Part shown: in pieces, positions 27,157 to 36,182 of the stretch
Layout of the letters: each line of letters starts with the position of its first letter
How positions within the stretch are numbered: the stretch's first letter is position 1
NCBI GenBank assembly: GCA_036011305.1
Contig: DASCNA010000144.1
Coordinates: 8,438 to 72,437, forward strand
Source of the DNA: DASCNA01 sp036011305
GTDB lineage: Bacteria > Verrucomicrobiota > Lentisphaeria > Victivallales > GWF2-38-69
Length of the DNA stretch: 64,000 nucleotides
Direction of reading: 5' to 3'
The notes under the pieces: generated by a model
Databases searched by the model: none
Told to the model about the DNA's origin: nothing
Seen by the model: the letters and a program-made list of their open reading frames with translations, nothing else
Made by a program: the position numbers and the translations under genes

Positions 27157-27250
27157 TTTGTCCAATACCTTTTAAATAGGTGATGAGTTTATTACGTTAT
27201 ATGCATATAAACCTGAATATTGCATCAAAAATCAACATCCTTTAACAATC

Positions 27251-27329
27251 ATTTACTGCTCATGCAGTCACAAAAAAGTTACGCTGTATAAAAATATACA
27301 CCTTTTTTAAAACCAGGTGCACAGTAAAT
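27251..27329. repeat. 79-bp nested palindrome
   Basis: Four pairs of complementary blocks occur in mirrored order: ATTTACTG 27251-27258 with CAGTAAAT 27322-27329; TGCA 27263-27266 with TGCA 27318-27321; AAAAAAG 27272-27278 with CTTTTTT 27302-27308; GTATA 27286-27290 with TATAC 27295-27299 around AAAA. It lies between the galE remnant and the 3' end of the MFS gene (27382). It could be a long transcript-end hairpin or a decayed miniature inverted-repeat element. Confidence 0.5.
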
Positions 27330-27381
27330 CATTACTAAATTATTTGCTTTCAACTACACGACCTGGATTAAACTCATCTTT

Positions 27382-28581
27382 TTAGTGTTTATAAAAAATA
27401 TAAAATGGTATTTTGATATAGAATATAACTATTGCAAAAAATCCCAAAACCATTATCATTATTGCGAAATATGTTTGAGTACTATCCGGTATGATACTTA
27501 AAACTATACTTAAACATGACACTATGATAAGCTGCAACCCGCTGAATAATGCGCTTGCTGTTCCAACATTTTCAGATTGACTGCTCATTGCGCCTGATAC
27601 CGCATTTGACCAAACTAAAGCCTGCGCGAAAATAGCAAATAATATTGGAAGTATTACAGAATATACATTTACATAATCAATAATTGAAAACAGAGATAAA
27701 ATAATTCCGGAAATCAAAAAAACTAAAATACCGATTAAAATCATAATTTCAGGGGTTATCTTCTTTACATATTTTGAGTTAACAAATGCTCCTGAAAAAG
27801 ATGCTGCTGCTACTAAAAGACCTATATTACCATACTGTTCAGGTGTAAGGTTAAATTTATTTTGCAGTAAAAAGGGTGTCATAACATTATATGCGACAGA
27901 TATACTGTAAATACATATCCCTCCAAGTAAGAATTTTATAAAAACTCTATTCCTCATTATTTTACAATAATTATGCAAGGAACTTTTAACGATTTTTTTT
28001 CTTATTATTTTTTCATTTTTCTTTCTTTCAGGATAAAGAAAAAATACACTAATAAGAACTAAGAAAGACATAATACTCAAAAAGACAAAATTATCCCTCC
28101 AGTTAAAATAACTTTGAATTATTCCACCTAAAACTGGTCCACCCCCTAAGCCGACGGCAAACCCTAAAGTTAAATATGATGCAACTTTTGCCAATTGTTT
28201 TCCTTTAAAAAAATCCCTTAAACTAGCTCTCATTAAAACCATCGTAGAACCTGCACCAATTCCCTGCACTAATCTTGAAATACAAAACTCTGTATAATAA
28301 ACAGAAAATACAGATAAAATTGAACCAATAATTAAAATAATAATGCCGATCAATAGAATTTTTTTCCGACCAAAACAATCAGAGCAAGGCCCGTAGAATA
28401 ACTGTGATATACCGAATCCGAAAAGAAATATTGTAATACTGTATTTAATAGTACTGTGTCCTACACCATAAAACCTAGCTATAATCGGCAATGAAGGGAT
28501 ATACATAGTTAGATATGCCTGTCCAAGCATTGTGAGAACAAAAGCAAATATCAGTAAACTTATTAACCTTCTATTTTTCAT
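27382..28581 (-). CDS. MFS efflux transporter, Bcr/CflA type
   Basis: The 399-residue inner-membrane protein has twelve predicted helices. It shows the drug:H+ antiporter-1 loop signature QLFYGPCSDCFGRKKILL (about 60-77) and the RLVQGIGAG motif of helix 4. The N-terminal LGQAYLTMYIPSLPIIARFY is characteristic of the Bcr/CflA subfamily (bicyclomycin, chloramphenicol or other small molecules). Substrate cannot be told. It is divergent from a PadR regulator, and a 7-7-7 palindrome overlaps its likely -35 element, so PadR-controlled drug efflux is the natural reading. Confidence 0.92.
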   Translation of the reverse strand: MKNRRLISLLIFAFVLTMLGQAYLTMYIPSLPIIARFYGVGHSTIKYSITIFLFGFGISQLFYGPCSDCFGRKKILLIGIIILIIGSILSVFSVYYTEFCISRLVQGIGAGSTMVLMRASLRDFFKGKQLAKVASYLTLGFAVGLGGGPVLGGIIQSYFNWRDNFVFLSIMSFLVLISVFFLYPERKKNEKIIRKKIVKSSLHNYCKIMRNRVFIKFLLGGICIYSISVAYNVMTPFLLQNKFNLTPEQYGNIGLLVAAASFSGAFVNSKYVKKITPEIMILIGILVFLISGIILSLFSIIDYVNVYSVILPILFAIFAQALVWSNAVSGAMSSQSENVGTASALFSGLQLIIVSCLSIVLSIIPDSTQTYFAIMIMVLGFFAIVIFYIKIPFYIFYKH

Positions 28582-28623
28582 TTCAACATCTTCACTTTCT
28601 GTTAATCTTTATTTTACAACTTT

Positions 28624-28651
28624 AATATACATCAACACAACAGGTTGTAAA
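28624..28651 (-). promoter_or_regulatory. promoter of the MFS gene
   Basis: On the minus strand TTTACA (28651-28646), a 16-bp spacer and TATATT (28629-28624). The -35 lies inside the spacer of the palindrome at 28639-28659, giving a simple repression geometry. Confidence 0.55.
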
Positions 28652-28659
28652 GACCTGTT
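28639..28659. promoter_or_regulatory. probable PadR operator (palindrome)
   Basis: AACAGGT (28639-28645), a 7-bp spacer, ACCTGTT (28653-28659): a perfect interrupted palindrome in the 148-bp divergent MFS/padR space, overlapping the MFS -35 element. Confidence 0.65.
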
Positions 28660-28661
28660 TG

Positions 28662-28675
28662 TATAACTTGTTATA
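28662..28675. promoter_or_regulatory. second palindrome, possible PadR half of the operator region
   Basis: TATAACTTGTTATA is a near-perfect 14-bp palindrome (TATAAC-TT-GTTATA) two bases beyond the first one and about 20 bp before a TATAAT (28695-28700) that can serve as padR -10. It could mediate autoregulation. Confidence 0.45.
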
Positions 28676-28729
28676 TTTTTACATTATGCTATATTATAAT
28701 AAAAAAGAACTTTAAAAGATGAATTGAAT

Positions 28730-29269
28730 ATGCATTTTTTAACTAAAAGTAGTTATATGCTTCTAGGATTGATAAATAGACAAAGCCGATCTGGATATGA
28801 TTTAAAAAAAACAATTAAAAAAATGTCTAATTTTTATTGGTCTGAGAGTAATGCCCAGATATATCCAATATTAAAGAAGCTTGAAGAAGCAAAACTTGTT
28901 AAATCTGAAATTGACCTGACCAGCGGTAAAAGAAATAGGAAAATATATGCAATAACATCCTTAGGAAAAAAGTATCTAAAAGAATGGTTACAAACTGATC
29001 TTATTCCTACCCCATATAGAGAAGAGCTCCTTATGCAGATTTCTTTTGGACAGAATATCAGTAATGAAAATTTTAAGGATAAAATTGAAAATTATAGAGA
29101 TGAAATAATCAAATATATTAAGGAACACCAAATTACTCTTCAGCATATTAAAGATGAACATCCATCAAGCAGAGATTTTAAATATTTGATTCTTGTTTAT
29201 GACCACTCAAAAAGAATCCTAGATGCTAAACTAGCCTGGGCTGAGCAGGTGCTTAAAGATATAAAATAA
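28730..29269 (+). CDS. PadR-family transcriptional regulator
   Basis: The product is a 180-residue winged-helix regulator. The N-terminal PadR domain reads YMLLGLINRQSRSGYDLKK, with a wing near IYPILKKLEEAKLVKSE, then RNRKIYAITSLGKKYL. The second half is a helical Vir_act_alpha_C-like dimerisation domain (about 95-178). Proteins of this type repress a neighbouring efflux gene and release DNA on binding the drug. I take ATG 28730 as start; the frame extends to a TTG six bases earlier without a ribosome site. It is divergent from the MFS gene and converges without gap on the small membrane protein gene at 29270. Confidence 0.92.
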   Translation: MHFLTKSSYMLLGLINRQSRSGYDLKKTIKKMSNFYWSESNAQIYPILKKLEEAKLVKSEIDLTSGKRNRKIYAITSLGKKYLKEWLQTDLIPTPYREELLMQISFGQNISNENFKDKIENYRDEIIKYIKEHQITLQHIKDEHPSSRDFKYLILVYDHSKRILDAKLAWAEQVLKDIK

Positions 29270-29470
29270 TCACTTCTGTTTTTTTTTCAGATTCATAATA
29301 TTGATATAAAGAGTAATCATGAATAGGATTGCAAACAGGACAGTAAACACTATAAACAAAGTACGTGGCTCTATAGTATATAGAAAAATATAAGCAGCAA
29401 CATACCCTGCAGAAACGAACATAATAACCCAACAAAATATCTGAGCTGTTTTATATAATATTTTATTCAT
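29270..29470 (-). CDS. small two-helix membrane protein coupled to the H+-ATPase gene
   Basis: A 66-residue protein with two hydrophobic helices (about 9-31 and 37-58) and a lysine-rich C-terminal end. Its ATG follows the ATPase stop codon without a single intervening base (TAA then ATG), so translation is coupled. A small regulatory or assembly subunit of the P-type ATPase is a reasonable guess (compare KdpF or PmpA/proteolipid-like partners of other pumps). No family is recognised. Its stop codon abuts the PadR stop codon from the other strand. Confidence 0.65.
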   Translation of the reverse strand: MNKILYKTAQIFCWVIMFVSAGYVAAYIFLYTIEPRTLFIVFTVLFAILFMITLYINIMNLKKKQK

Positions 29471-32020
29471 TTAATTATGTATTTTCCCTTGTCGTCTAAA
29501 CCTAATTCCTGAATGATCAAAAAGTTTGTATGCAAAAATTTTCATTCGATCAGTAATAAACATCTGAATGCATGCGTAAATCCAGATAAATACAATATAC
29601 CATCCTATAGGAGCCATTAAAATACCAAAACCACACATAAGTGATACTATGAGCTTTGATATGATAGTCGACCAGAACAACCCCTTCCCAGGGGCCAAAG
29701 ACCAGAAAGGCCCTTTTACTCTTGATAAGAATACTGTCAAATTACCGGCTATTGCAAGTTCGGCAAAAACCAATGTCTGAACCTGATCAAATTTCAAAAT
29801 ACCAAATGTTGAAACAACCCAGTGTCTAAAATGTATCAGATGATTTGAAAAAAAACAGTGATCTATAATACTTGGATGCCAACTATAGCTTGTTAAAACG
29901 TGTTTCCCTAGATAAAAAATAATAAAAGTAAATATTACGTTAGTCAAACCCAATACTGTACCTATCCCTATAACTTTTCTCATATCCCACTGCTCAGGAT
30001 TAGGGCTTACTGCAGTATTATCTGACGCAATAGCCATAATTGGAAAATCATTAAATACAGCAAGTAGAACAATCATCATTGCTGTTACCGGATACTGCCC
30101 AAATATTAGAATAGCCAGTACTGTAAAAAACAGAACATCCTGCGTTTCTGAAATACGATAAATTGCATAACTCTGCATTCTCTGAAAAATGCATCTTGAT
30201 TCTTTTATCGCATCAATAATAACAGAAAGTCCGGGGAGAGTAAATACGATATCTGCAGCTGATTTTGCTGCATCTGTAGCACCATCAACAGCAATACCTG
30301 TATCGGCCTTTTTTAATGCAGGAGCATCATTAACACCGTCACCTGTCATTCCTACAATATGGCCATGCTTCTGCAATAGCTCAACTATTTCATATTTGTG
30401 TTCAGGGAAAACTTCACTAAATCCATCTGATTCTACCACCATTCTAATAGCTTTACGATCAGATGCTCCTTCTAAATCATCAGCTTTTAATATTTTAGTT
30501 CCCAAACCAATTTGTTTACAGGTTTCTCTCGCAATAGCTCCATGATCACCTGTAACCATTTTTACATCAACATTTAATTTTTTAGCTTCACTTATTGTGT
30601 CTGCGGAATCCAGACGTGGTGTATCTTCTAAATCAATTAAACCAACAAACTGCCATTTATCTTTATCATCAGTTTTACCTACTCCTAATGTGCGAAATCC
30701 TCTTTCTGCTGCTTCATCAACCAGTCTGTTAACTTCGTCTTTAATTTCTTCTTTGTTTTCAGCCAAAGCTACTATTACCTGAGGAGCACCTTTGCAAACT
30801 TTAAAAGTTTTCTGATTAAATTTTATCGTAGCTTCTGTTTTTTTAGATACAGGATCAAACGGAGTAAAATGTATCAGCTTACAGCTATTTTTTTTCTCAA
30901 CTAAATTTTTGCTTTTTTCCAACTGATCTATAATGGCAGAATCAATAGGATCTCTATCTTCCTCTTTTGAAGCTAACGTTCCATATAAAAGTATATCATC
31001 TTCAGTAAAAGCTTTGATAGCTTGATAGCCATGAATTGTCAATTTATTTTGTGTAATTGTTCCGGTCTTATCTGAACACAAAATATCCATACCAGCCATT
31101 TCTTCTATCGCTATCAATTTACTGACAATCGCTTTTTTCTTTGACAGGGCCAAAGCTCCTACTGCCATAGTAACGCTTAAAACAGCAGGCATAGCTGCAG
31201 GTATTGAGGCAACAGTAAGAACTAATGAAAACTGTAATAGTTCCCAGATACTATCATGACGAAATATACCTACAATAACAATTAAGGAAACAAGAAAAAA
31301 GTTTAATGCTATTAGATAATCCCCTATTTTAACAACAGCTTTCTGAAAATGACTATCTGTTTTAGCTTCAGCAACAAGCTTAGCAGTCTTCCCAAAAAAA
31401 GTATTTTCTCCTGTTCCATACACTAAAGCATTCATTACACCCTGTTTAACTATGGCACCGGAATATGCAATATCGCCTTGGTGTTTTTCTACAGGAAGAG
31501 ATTCACCTGTAAGTGCAGCTTCATCAACTAGTACATAATCTCCATCTATTAATTTAATATCTGCAGGAAGTACATCTCCAAGTTTTATTCTGATTATATC
31601 ACCCGGAACCAGGTCACTGGCTTCTATTTCAATCCATTTGCTATCTCTCAAAACTATTGCCTTACTTGCAAGATGTTTTTTCAAAGCTGCTATAGCATTT
31701 CCTGCTTTAAATTCCTGAATTATTTCAATTGCAGCATTCAAAAAAAGTAAAAATGCTATGATAAAAAAATCATCCCAATGTTCAATCAAGGCACTGAGGA
31801 CAGCTGCAATTTCAATCATCCATGGAATTGGTCCCCAGAATTTTTTTATAACTCTTATAAAAAAACTATCTTTTTTCTCGGGTATTACATTTGCCCCAAA
31901 CTCTTTAATTCGAGCTTCATATTCCTGTATAGAAAGCCCTTTATCACTATCTACATCTAACCTTTTTAACAAATCCCTAAATTCTGTTGAGTCTGCAGTT
32001 TTTTTATCAATAAGTTCCAT
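29471..32020 (-). CDS. plasma-membrane-type P-type H+-ATPase (P-IIIA)
   Basis: This 849-residue pump has the P-type landmarks: TGES in the actuator domain (around 183), the phosphorylation site DKTGTITQNKL (around 318), the nucleotide-binding domain, MTGDGVNDAPALKKADTGIA (around 555), and helix 6 with AVFNDFPIMAIASDNT. The ND of that helix matches the proton-carrying aspartate of plant and fungal H+-ATPases. The cation-transporter N-terminal domain is present, but the long autoinhibitory C-terminus of plant enzymes is not. It exports protons at the expense of ATP. AGAGGT precedes ATG 32020. Bacterial and archaeal members are known but uncommon. Confidence 0.93.
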   Translation of the reverse strand: MELIDKKTADSTEFRDLLKRLDVDSDKGLSIQEYEARIKEFGANVIPEKKDSFFIRVIKKFWGPIPWMIEIAAVLSALIEHWDDFFIIAFLLFLNAAIEIIQEFKAGNAIAALKKHLASKAIVLRDSKWIEIEASDLVPGDIIRIKLGDVLPADIKLIDGDYVLVDEAALTGESLPVEKHQGDIAYSGAIVKQGVMNALVYGTGENTFFGKTAKLVAEAKTDSHFQKAVVKIGDYLIALNFFLVSLIVIVGIFRHDSIWELLQFSLVLTVASIPAAMPAVLSVTMAVGALALSKKKAIVSKLIAIEEMAGMDILCSDKTGTITQNKLTIHGYQAIKAFTEDDILLYGTLASKEEDRDPIDSAIIDQLEKSKNLVEKKNSCKLIHFTPFDPVSKKTEATIKFNQKTFKVCKGAPQVIVALAENKEEIKDEVNRLVDEAAERGFRTLGVGKTDDKDKWQFVGLIDLEDTPRLDSADTISEAKKLNVDVKMVTGDHGAIARETCKQIGLGTKILKADDLEGASDRKAIRMVVESDGFSEVFPEHKYEIVELLQKHGHIVGMTGDGVNDAPALKKADTGIAVDGATDAAKSAADIVFTLPGLSVIIDAIKESRCIFQRMQSYAIYRISETQDVLFFTVLAILIFGQYPVTAMMIVLLAVFNDFPIMAIASDNTAVSPNPEQWDMRKVIGIGTVLGLTNVIFTFIIFYLGKHVLTSYSWHPSIIDHCFFSNHLIHFRHWVVSTFGILKFDQVQTLVFAELAIAGNLTVFLSRVKGPFWSLAPGKGLFWSTIISKLIVSLMCGFGILMAPIGWYIVFIWIYACIQMFITDRMKIFAYKLFDHSGIRFRRQGKIHN

Positions 32021-32274
32021 AATTGATACCTCTAATTTTCAATAGATAAGATAAAGGATAACTATTTCTATATTTCAGTTCTTTTATTATGTAGATTTTA
32101 TCACAAGACTAGATTAATTAGTAGAGACGCTTTTTTTTTAGATTTTAGATCCTTGATTTATAAGTTGTAAAATTACATCGGTTAGATTTTGAGTTAAACA
32201 TAAAAATATAATAACTCAGAAAGATTAGGCTAGAAACAAAAGCATCGCATTAATTTTTTTAATAATATAATGAA

Positions 32275-33405
32275 TCAACTCTTTAGTATGTATAATTTCC
32301 CAGGTAATTCTTTGATAATCTTTTTGAAGGTAAGCTGCTGTAACTTGGCAAGAAGTTTCCATATGGGAAGTTCAGTTTCCATGGAAATCATATCAACAGA
32401 CTTTTCTTCATTTTGGATGCAGTTAATGATAAGCTTTTCTTCCTCAGAACAATCAGTTAGCATTACGGTGCATTTATTCTCAAAACCAGAATCATTATTA
32501 TCATCAATACTCAACTCACCAGTGAAGCCAGGCAGAAATTCGAACTCATCAATTATGTCATCAATATTTTCTACAAGTTTTGCACCGTTTTTTATCAGCT
32601 TATTACACCCTTGAGACATGGGAGAATTTATCCTACCAGGAACAGCAAATATCTGCCTATTGTGTTCCAATGCAAATTTGGCTGTGATTAAAGCACCGCT
32701 TTTAGTCCCTGCTTCTATAACAAGTATTCCTTTAGACAAGCCTGATATTATTCTGTTTCTCATAGGAAAGCTTTGTCTTGTGGGAGAAAATTCCATTGGA
32801 AACTCGCTTATAATACAACCTCCATTATCAATAATTTCTCTAGCTAACTCTGCATGTGATTGAGGGTGAAGTCTGGCAAGCCCTCCTCCAAGGACAGCTA
32901 TAGTATGTCCTTTTGCATTTACAACTGCTTTATGGGCTACAGCATCAATTCCGTAGGCCAGACCAGAAATAACAGTCCAGCCTGCATAGGATAATTGAGT
33001 AGAAAGAGAATCAGCTATTTCTCTTCCATAAGTAGTCAACCGCCTTGAACCGACAACTCCTATAGCTCTATTAAAATCACACTTTAATTCACCTCTGCAG
33101 TAAAGACACAATGGAGGATCAGGTATTTCTTTTAGCTGCTCAGGGTATTTCTCATCCAGAATCGTGACTAAGTCAACTCCCCCGCGTTCACTTAAATTCA
33201 ACTCTTTTGATAAATTAACATTTTTTCCCCAATTTATAATCTGCTCTGATAAAGATTTTCCGATACCTTTGATATTACAAAGATCAGACAAAGAGGCAGA
33301 AAAAATATTTTGAGGTGAACCTAAAGCCTCAATCATTGAATTGAATTTTGCATTACCGATACCTGACAGTAAATTAATTATTATACATGCTTCTCTATTA
33401 TTCAT
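32275..33405 (-). CDS. dprA: DNA-processing protein DprA
   Basis: The 376-residue protein has a helical SAM/HhH-like N-terminal region (LSGIGNAKF and IKGIGKSLSEQI), the Rossmann-like DprA core (VVGSRRLTTYGRE, VISGLAYGIDAVAHKA, VLGGGLARLHPQSH, SEFP, MRNRIISGLS, EAGTKSGALITA), and a C-terminal winged-helix segment (about 310-370). DprA loads RecA on incoming single strands during natural transformation. Its ATG overlaps the aroB stop (ATGA), so the two are co-translated. A PilT-like retraction motor is encoded 3 kb away, consistent with but not proof of DNA uptake. Confidence 0.94.
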   Translation of the reverse strand: MNNREACIIINLLSGIGNAKFNSMIEALGSPQNIFSASLSDLCNIKGIGKSLSEQIINWGKNVNLSKELNLSERGGVDLVTILDEKYPEQLKEIPDPPLCLYCRGELKCDFNRAIGVVGSRRLTTYGREIADSLSTQLSYAGWTVISGLAYGIDAVAHKAVVNAKGHTIAVLGGGLARLHPQSHAELAREIIDNGGCIISEFPMEFSPTRQSFPMRNRIISGLSKGILVIEAGTKSGALITAKFALEHNRQIFAVPGRINSPMSQGCNKLIKNGAKLVENIDDIIDEFEFLPGFTGELSIDDNNDSGFENKCTVMLTDCSEEEKLIINCIQNEEKSVDMISMETELPIWKLLAKLQQLTFKKIIKELPGKLYILKS

Positions 33406-34490
33406 GCATACGCCTTTACTGCTTCAAGAATTAACTTATTATCAATACCGCCAATCATTTTAACTCTGCCGATTTTTTTATAAGGCAAAATAAAATGAAT
33501 ATTATTATTTCTTACTTTTTTATCATTATACATAGCATTTAAAATATCATCAGGATTTATATCAGATGCTTTTACAGGGAGATAAAAGCTGACAAGCAAC
33601 TGTTTCAATTTATCTTCAATATTTGGTTCAATCATTCCAAGTGTTAAAGCCAATCTACATGCCATCAGCATACCTATGGCAATTCCTTCACCGTGAATAT
33701 ATTTTTCATAGCCTGAAATCGTTTCAATTGCATGTCCAAAAGTATGACCAAAATTTAATATTGCCCTTAAAGAATGTTCCTTTTCGTCTTTTGCTACAAT
33801 ATCAGCTTTTATTTTGCAGCACCAAGCAATTAATTCAGTAATAACATTCATGTCAAGCTCATTAATTTTTTCGATATTAGATTCAATATACTCAAATAGC
33901 TTAAAATCTATAATCATCCCATATTTTATGACCTCAGCCAAACCGCCTCTTACTTCTCTAACAGGAAGCGTTTTAAGTGTATTTGGATCAATTATAACAG
34001 TTTTAGGTTGCAGGAAAGCTCCGATAAGATTTTTCCCTTCTGGCAGATCGACACCAGTTTTTCCACCAACGCTTGAGTCCACCATCGCCAATAAAGAAGT
34101 CGGTACCTGAATAAAATCAATTCCCCTCATGAACGTTGCCGCCGCAAACCCAGACATATCACCACAAACTCCTCCGCCTAAAGCGATTACAACAGAAGAA
34201 CGATCAATTCCTTCATTTAAGGCATGATGATAAATATCTTCTATAGTTTTTAGTGTTTTGCTTTGCTCGCCTGCAGGAAAACTGTATTTTATTACATGGT
34301 TATCAGAATTGACTGAAATATATTTCTGAACTCTATTATAATAAAGCTTGTCCACATTATCGTCAGTAATGATAAAACATTTTCTCCCTTTAATAAAAGG
34401 ACGTATTTTATCTATACAATTAGACAGTATTTCTTCTTCAATAAATATTTCATAAGAATCTGTTTTAAGACCAACATTAATTATTTTCAT
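33402..34490 (-). CDS. aroB: 3-dehydroquinate synthase
   Basis: The 362-residue NAD/Zn enzyme is the second step of the shikimate pathway. Motifs include FPAGEQSKTLKTIEDIY, VIALGGGVCGDMSGFAAATF, RGIDFIQVPTSLLAMVDSSV, KTGVD, and the zinc ligands in EVIKYGMI, NFGHTFGHAIE and HGEGIAIGM. I start at ATG 34490 (MKIINVGLKT), which matches the usual AroB N-terminus. An in-frame ATG 114 nt upstream would add a Tyr/Ile-rich tail not seen in the family. A 4-nt overlap couples it to dprA. Confidence 0.95.
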   Translation of the reverse strand: MKIINVGLKTDSYEIFIEEEILSNCIDKIRPFIKGRKCFIITDDNVDKLYYNRVQKYISVNSDNHVIKYSFPAGEQSKTLKTIEDIYHHALNEGIDRSSVVIALGGGVCGDMSGFAAATFMRGIDFIQVPTSLLAMVDSSVGGKTGVDLPEGKNLIGAFLQPKTVIIDPNTLKTLPVREVRGGLAEVIKYGMIIDFKLFEYIESNIEKINELDMNVITELIAWCCKIKADIVAKDEKEHSLRAILNFGHTFGHAIETISGYEKYIHGEGIAIGMLMACRLALTLGMIEPNIEDKLKQLLVSFYLPVKASDINPDDILNAMYNDKKVRNNNIHFILPYKKIGRVKMIGGIDNKLILEAVKAYA

Positions 34491-34621
34491 ATCAAACACT
34501 TTAATTATATAATTATTTGCTTTATATAATAGAATATAAGTTTTTATATAAATTTTATGAAACCTCAAAGCTGTTAAATTTAGAAAATATTTATAACTTG
34601 CCAATAAAGAGTGTGCAACAT

Positions 34622-35932
34622 ATGAAAATTAAAAGTAGAAATTTAGGGTATTTTGAAACTTTTACAGCATTGATGCATGATCACTGCTATGGTGGAGCCA
34701 ATATAGGAACAATTATAAACTTCAGTGGAAAACTAGACAAAAATATTATAAAAGAGGTTCTTTTAAGCATTCAAAAAAAACATCCAATATTAAGAGCCGG
34801 AATGTACAAAAAAGAAGATGGACAATACCAGTTTAAATATGATGAGGAAAAACATCCTGTTTCATTGAAGGTACTGGATAGAGATAAATGCATACCTGCA
34901 CTCTCAATCCTGGAAAGAGAGGTTGGGATACCTTATGAATTAAAAACCTGTTTGTGGAAATGTATCCTGCTTTACGGAGGAACAGATACAGGTTCTGAAC
35001 ATGAACTAATTTTATTTGCTCACCATAGTGTCATGGACGGTATGTCAACAATACAGTTCATCAAAGATTTCATGAACTTTACAGCTGTTTTATCTGATGG
35101 AAAACCAATTAACAATTTGAGTTCTCTACCTGTTCTATATTCAATAGAACACTATGCGGGAAAAGAAAAGATAACTTGGTCAGAATATCTAGAGAAACAA
35201 CTTGAATTATCACAAAATCCTCCGCTCCGTAATTCAGACTGGCATTATATCAATAACACCGACATAAAAAATAGAATAGCCAGAATTTACAATATTTCAC
35301 TACCTTCTGAAAAATTATCAATGCTTATAAATAATTGCAGAGCAAAACAAGTTACTGTTAATAATGCACTTAATGCTGCAGCTCTTATTGCATTTACAGC
35401 TAAATACAATAAAAATCATGCAGAACTCAACCTGCCTACTCCTGTAAACATGCGCATGCATAGTAAACCTGTTATTGGTCCTGAAAACATGGGAAACTTT
35501 GTTAACTGGCTGCCTGTTTTTATAAAATACAAAAATGATGAAACTTTCTGGGATACAGCAAAAAAATATAGAGAAAGTTTCAATAAATCACTTAATACTT
35601 TTGGACATAATCCGGAAGTATGTGATCCCGAATACGTACTTGAAAAAGAAGTAATATGTTTTAACTATCCTGAATATTCACCTCCTCCTAATTTCTGCAC
35701 TGTTACTAATCTGGAGGTAGTCCAGCTTGATAAAAAATACAGTCATTTTATTTTAGAAAAAATGAATTATGCTGTAGCTTTTACCTGCGGCGGCACAGGA
35801 ATAGCAATAATATGCCACACTTTCAGAGACACTTTGAACTTTAACATCTGCTATACTGAACCGCTATTTGATGAAGCATGGATAAAAGAGTTTTCTGAAA
35901 ATTTTATTACACTTCTAAAAGGGAATGTTTAG
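34622..35932 (+). CDS. condensation-domain-like acyltransferase (HHxxxDG)
   Basis: The 436-residue protein resembles alcohol O-acetyltransferase, PapA-type and NRPS condensation domains. It has the catalytic AHHSVMDGMS (around 142-151), early KHPILRAG (around 57-64), and a late region GNFVNWLPV in the place of the latch. Such enzymes transfer an acyl group from CoA or carrier protein to an alcohol or amine. It is free-standing, with no carrier or NRPS genes nearby. ATG 34622 (MKIKSRNLGYFE) is preferred to an upstream in-frame start that would overlap the aroB promoter region. Substrate unknown. Confidence 0.78.
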   Translation: MKIKSRNLGYFETFTALMHDHCYGGANIGTIINFSGKLDKNIIKEVLLSIQKKHPILRAGMYKKEDGQYQFKYDEEKHPVSLKVLDRDKCIPALSILEREVGIPYELKTCLWKCILLYGGTDTGSEHELILFAHHSVMDGMSTIQFIKDFMNFTAVLSDGKPINNLSSLPVLYSIEHYAGKEKITWSEYLEKQLELSQNPPLRNSDWHYINNTDIKNRIARIYNISLPSEKLSMLINNCRAKQVTVNNALNAAALIAFTAKYNKNHAELNLPTPVNMRMHSKPVIGPENMGNFVNWLPVFIKYKNDETFWDTAKKYRESFNKSLNTFGHNPEVCDPEYVLEKEVICFNYPEYSPPPNFCTVTNLEVVQLDKKYSHFILEKMNYAVAFTCGGTGIAIICHTFRDTLNFNICYTEPLFDEAWIKEFSENFITLLKGNV

Positions 35933-36182
35933 ATAGCTTAGCTAAAAAAGTACTATAATTATTATCTCAAAAATCTACGTCAGAAGCCTTCTGCTTACTT
36001 ATTAACATGTACGAATTGAAATCGTAAAATCATAATAGCCTTATTATAATATGAAATTATTTCATCTTTAATAGGAATTACGCTATTATTTTTAATCTAT
36101 AATATTGTTAAATTTAATTATATATTAAAGTGATGTTTTTATATTAACGTTTAATTGTTATATCTCAATACTTGAGGGGGTT

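Noticed and set aside
34491..34604. 38-residue N-terminal extension of AroB
   Set aside because: Not seen in the family, Tyr/Ile-rich, and it would overlap the divergent promoter region; ATG 34490 gives the normal N-terminus.
34517..34621. 35-codon extension of the condensation-like protein
   Set aside because: Starts at a non-supported codon inside the aroB upstream region; the conserved-looking N-terminus begins at ATG 34622.
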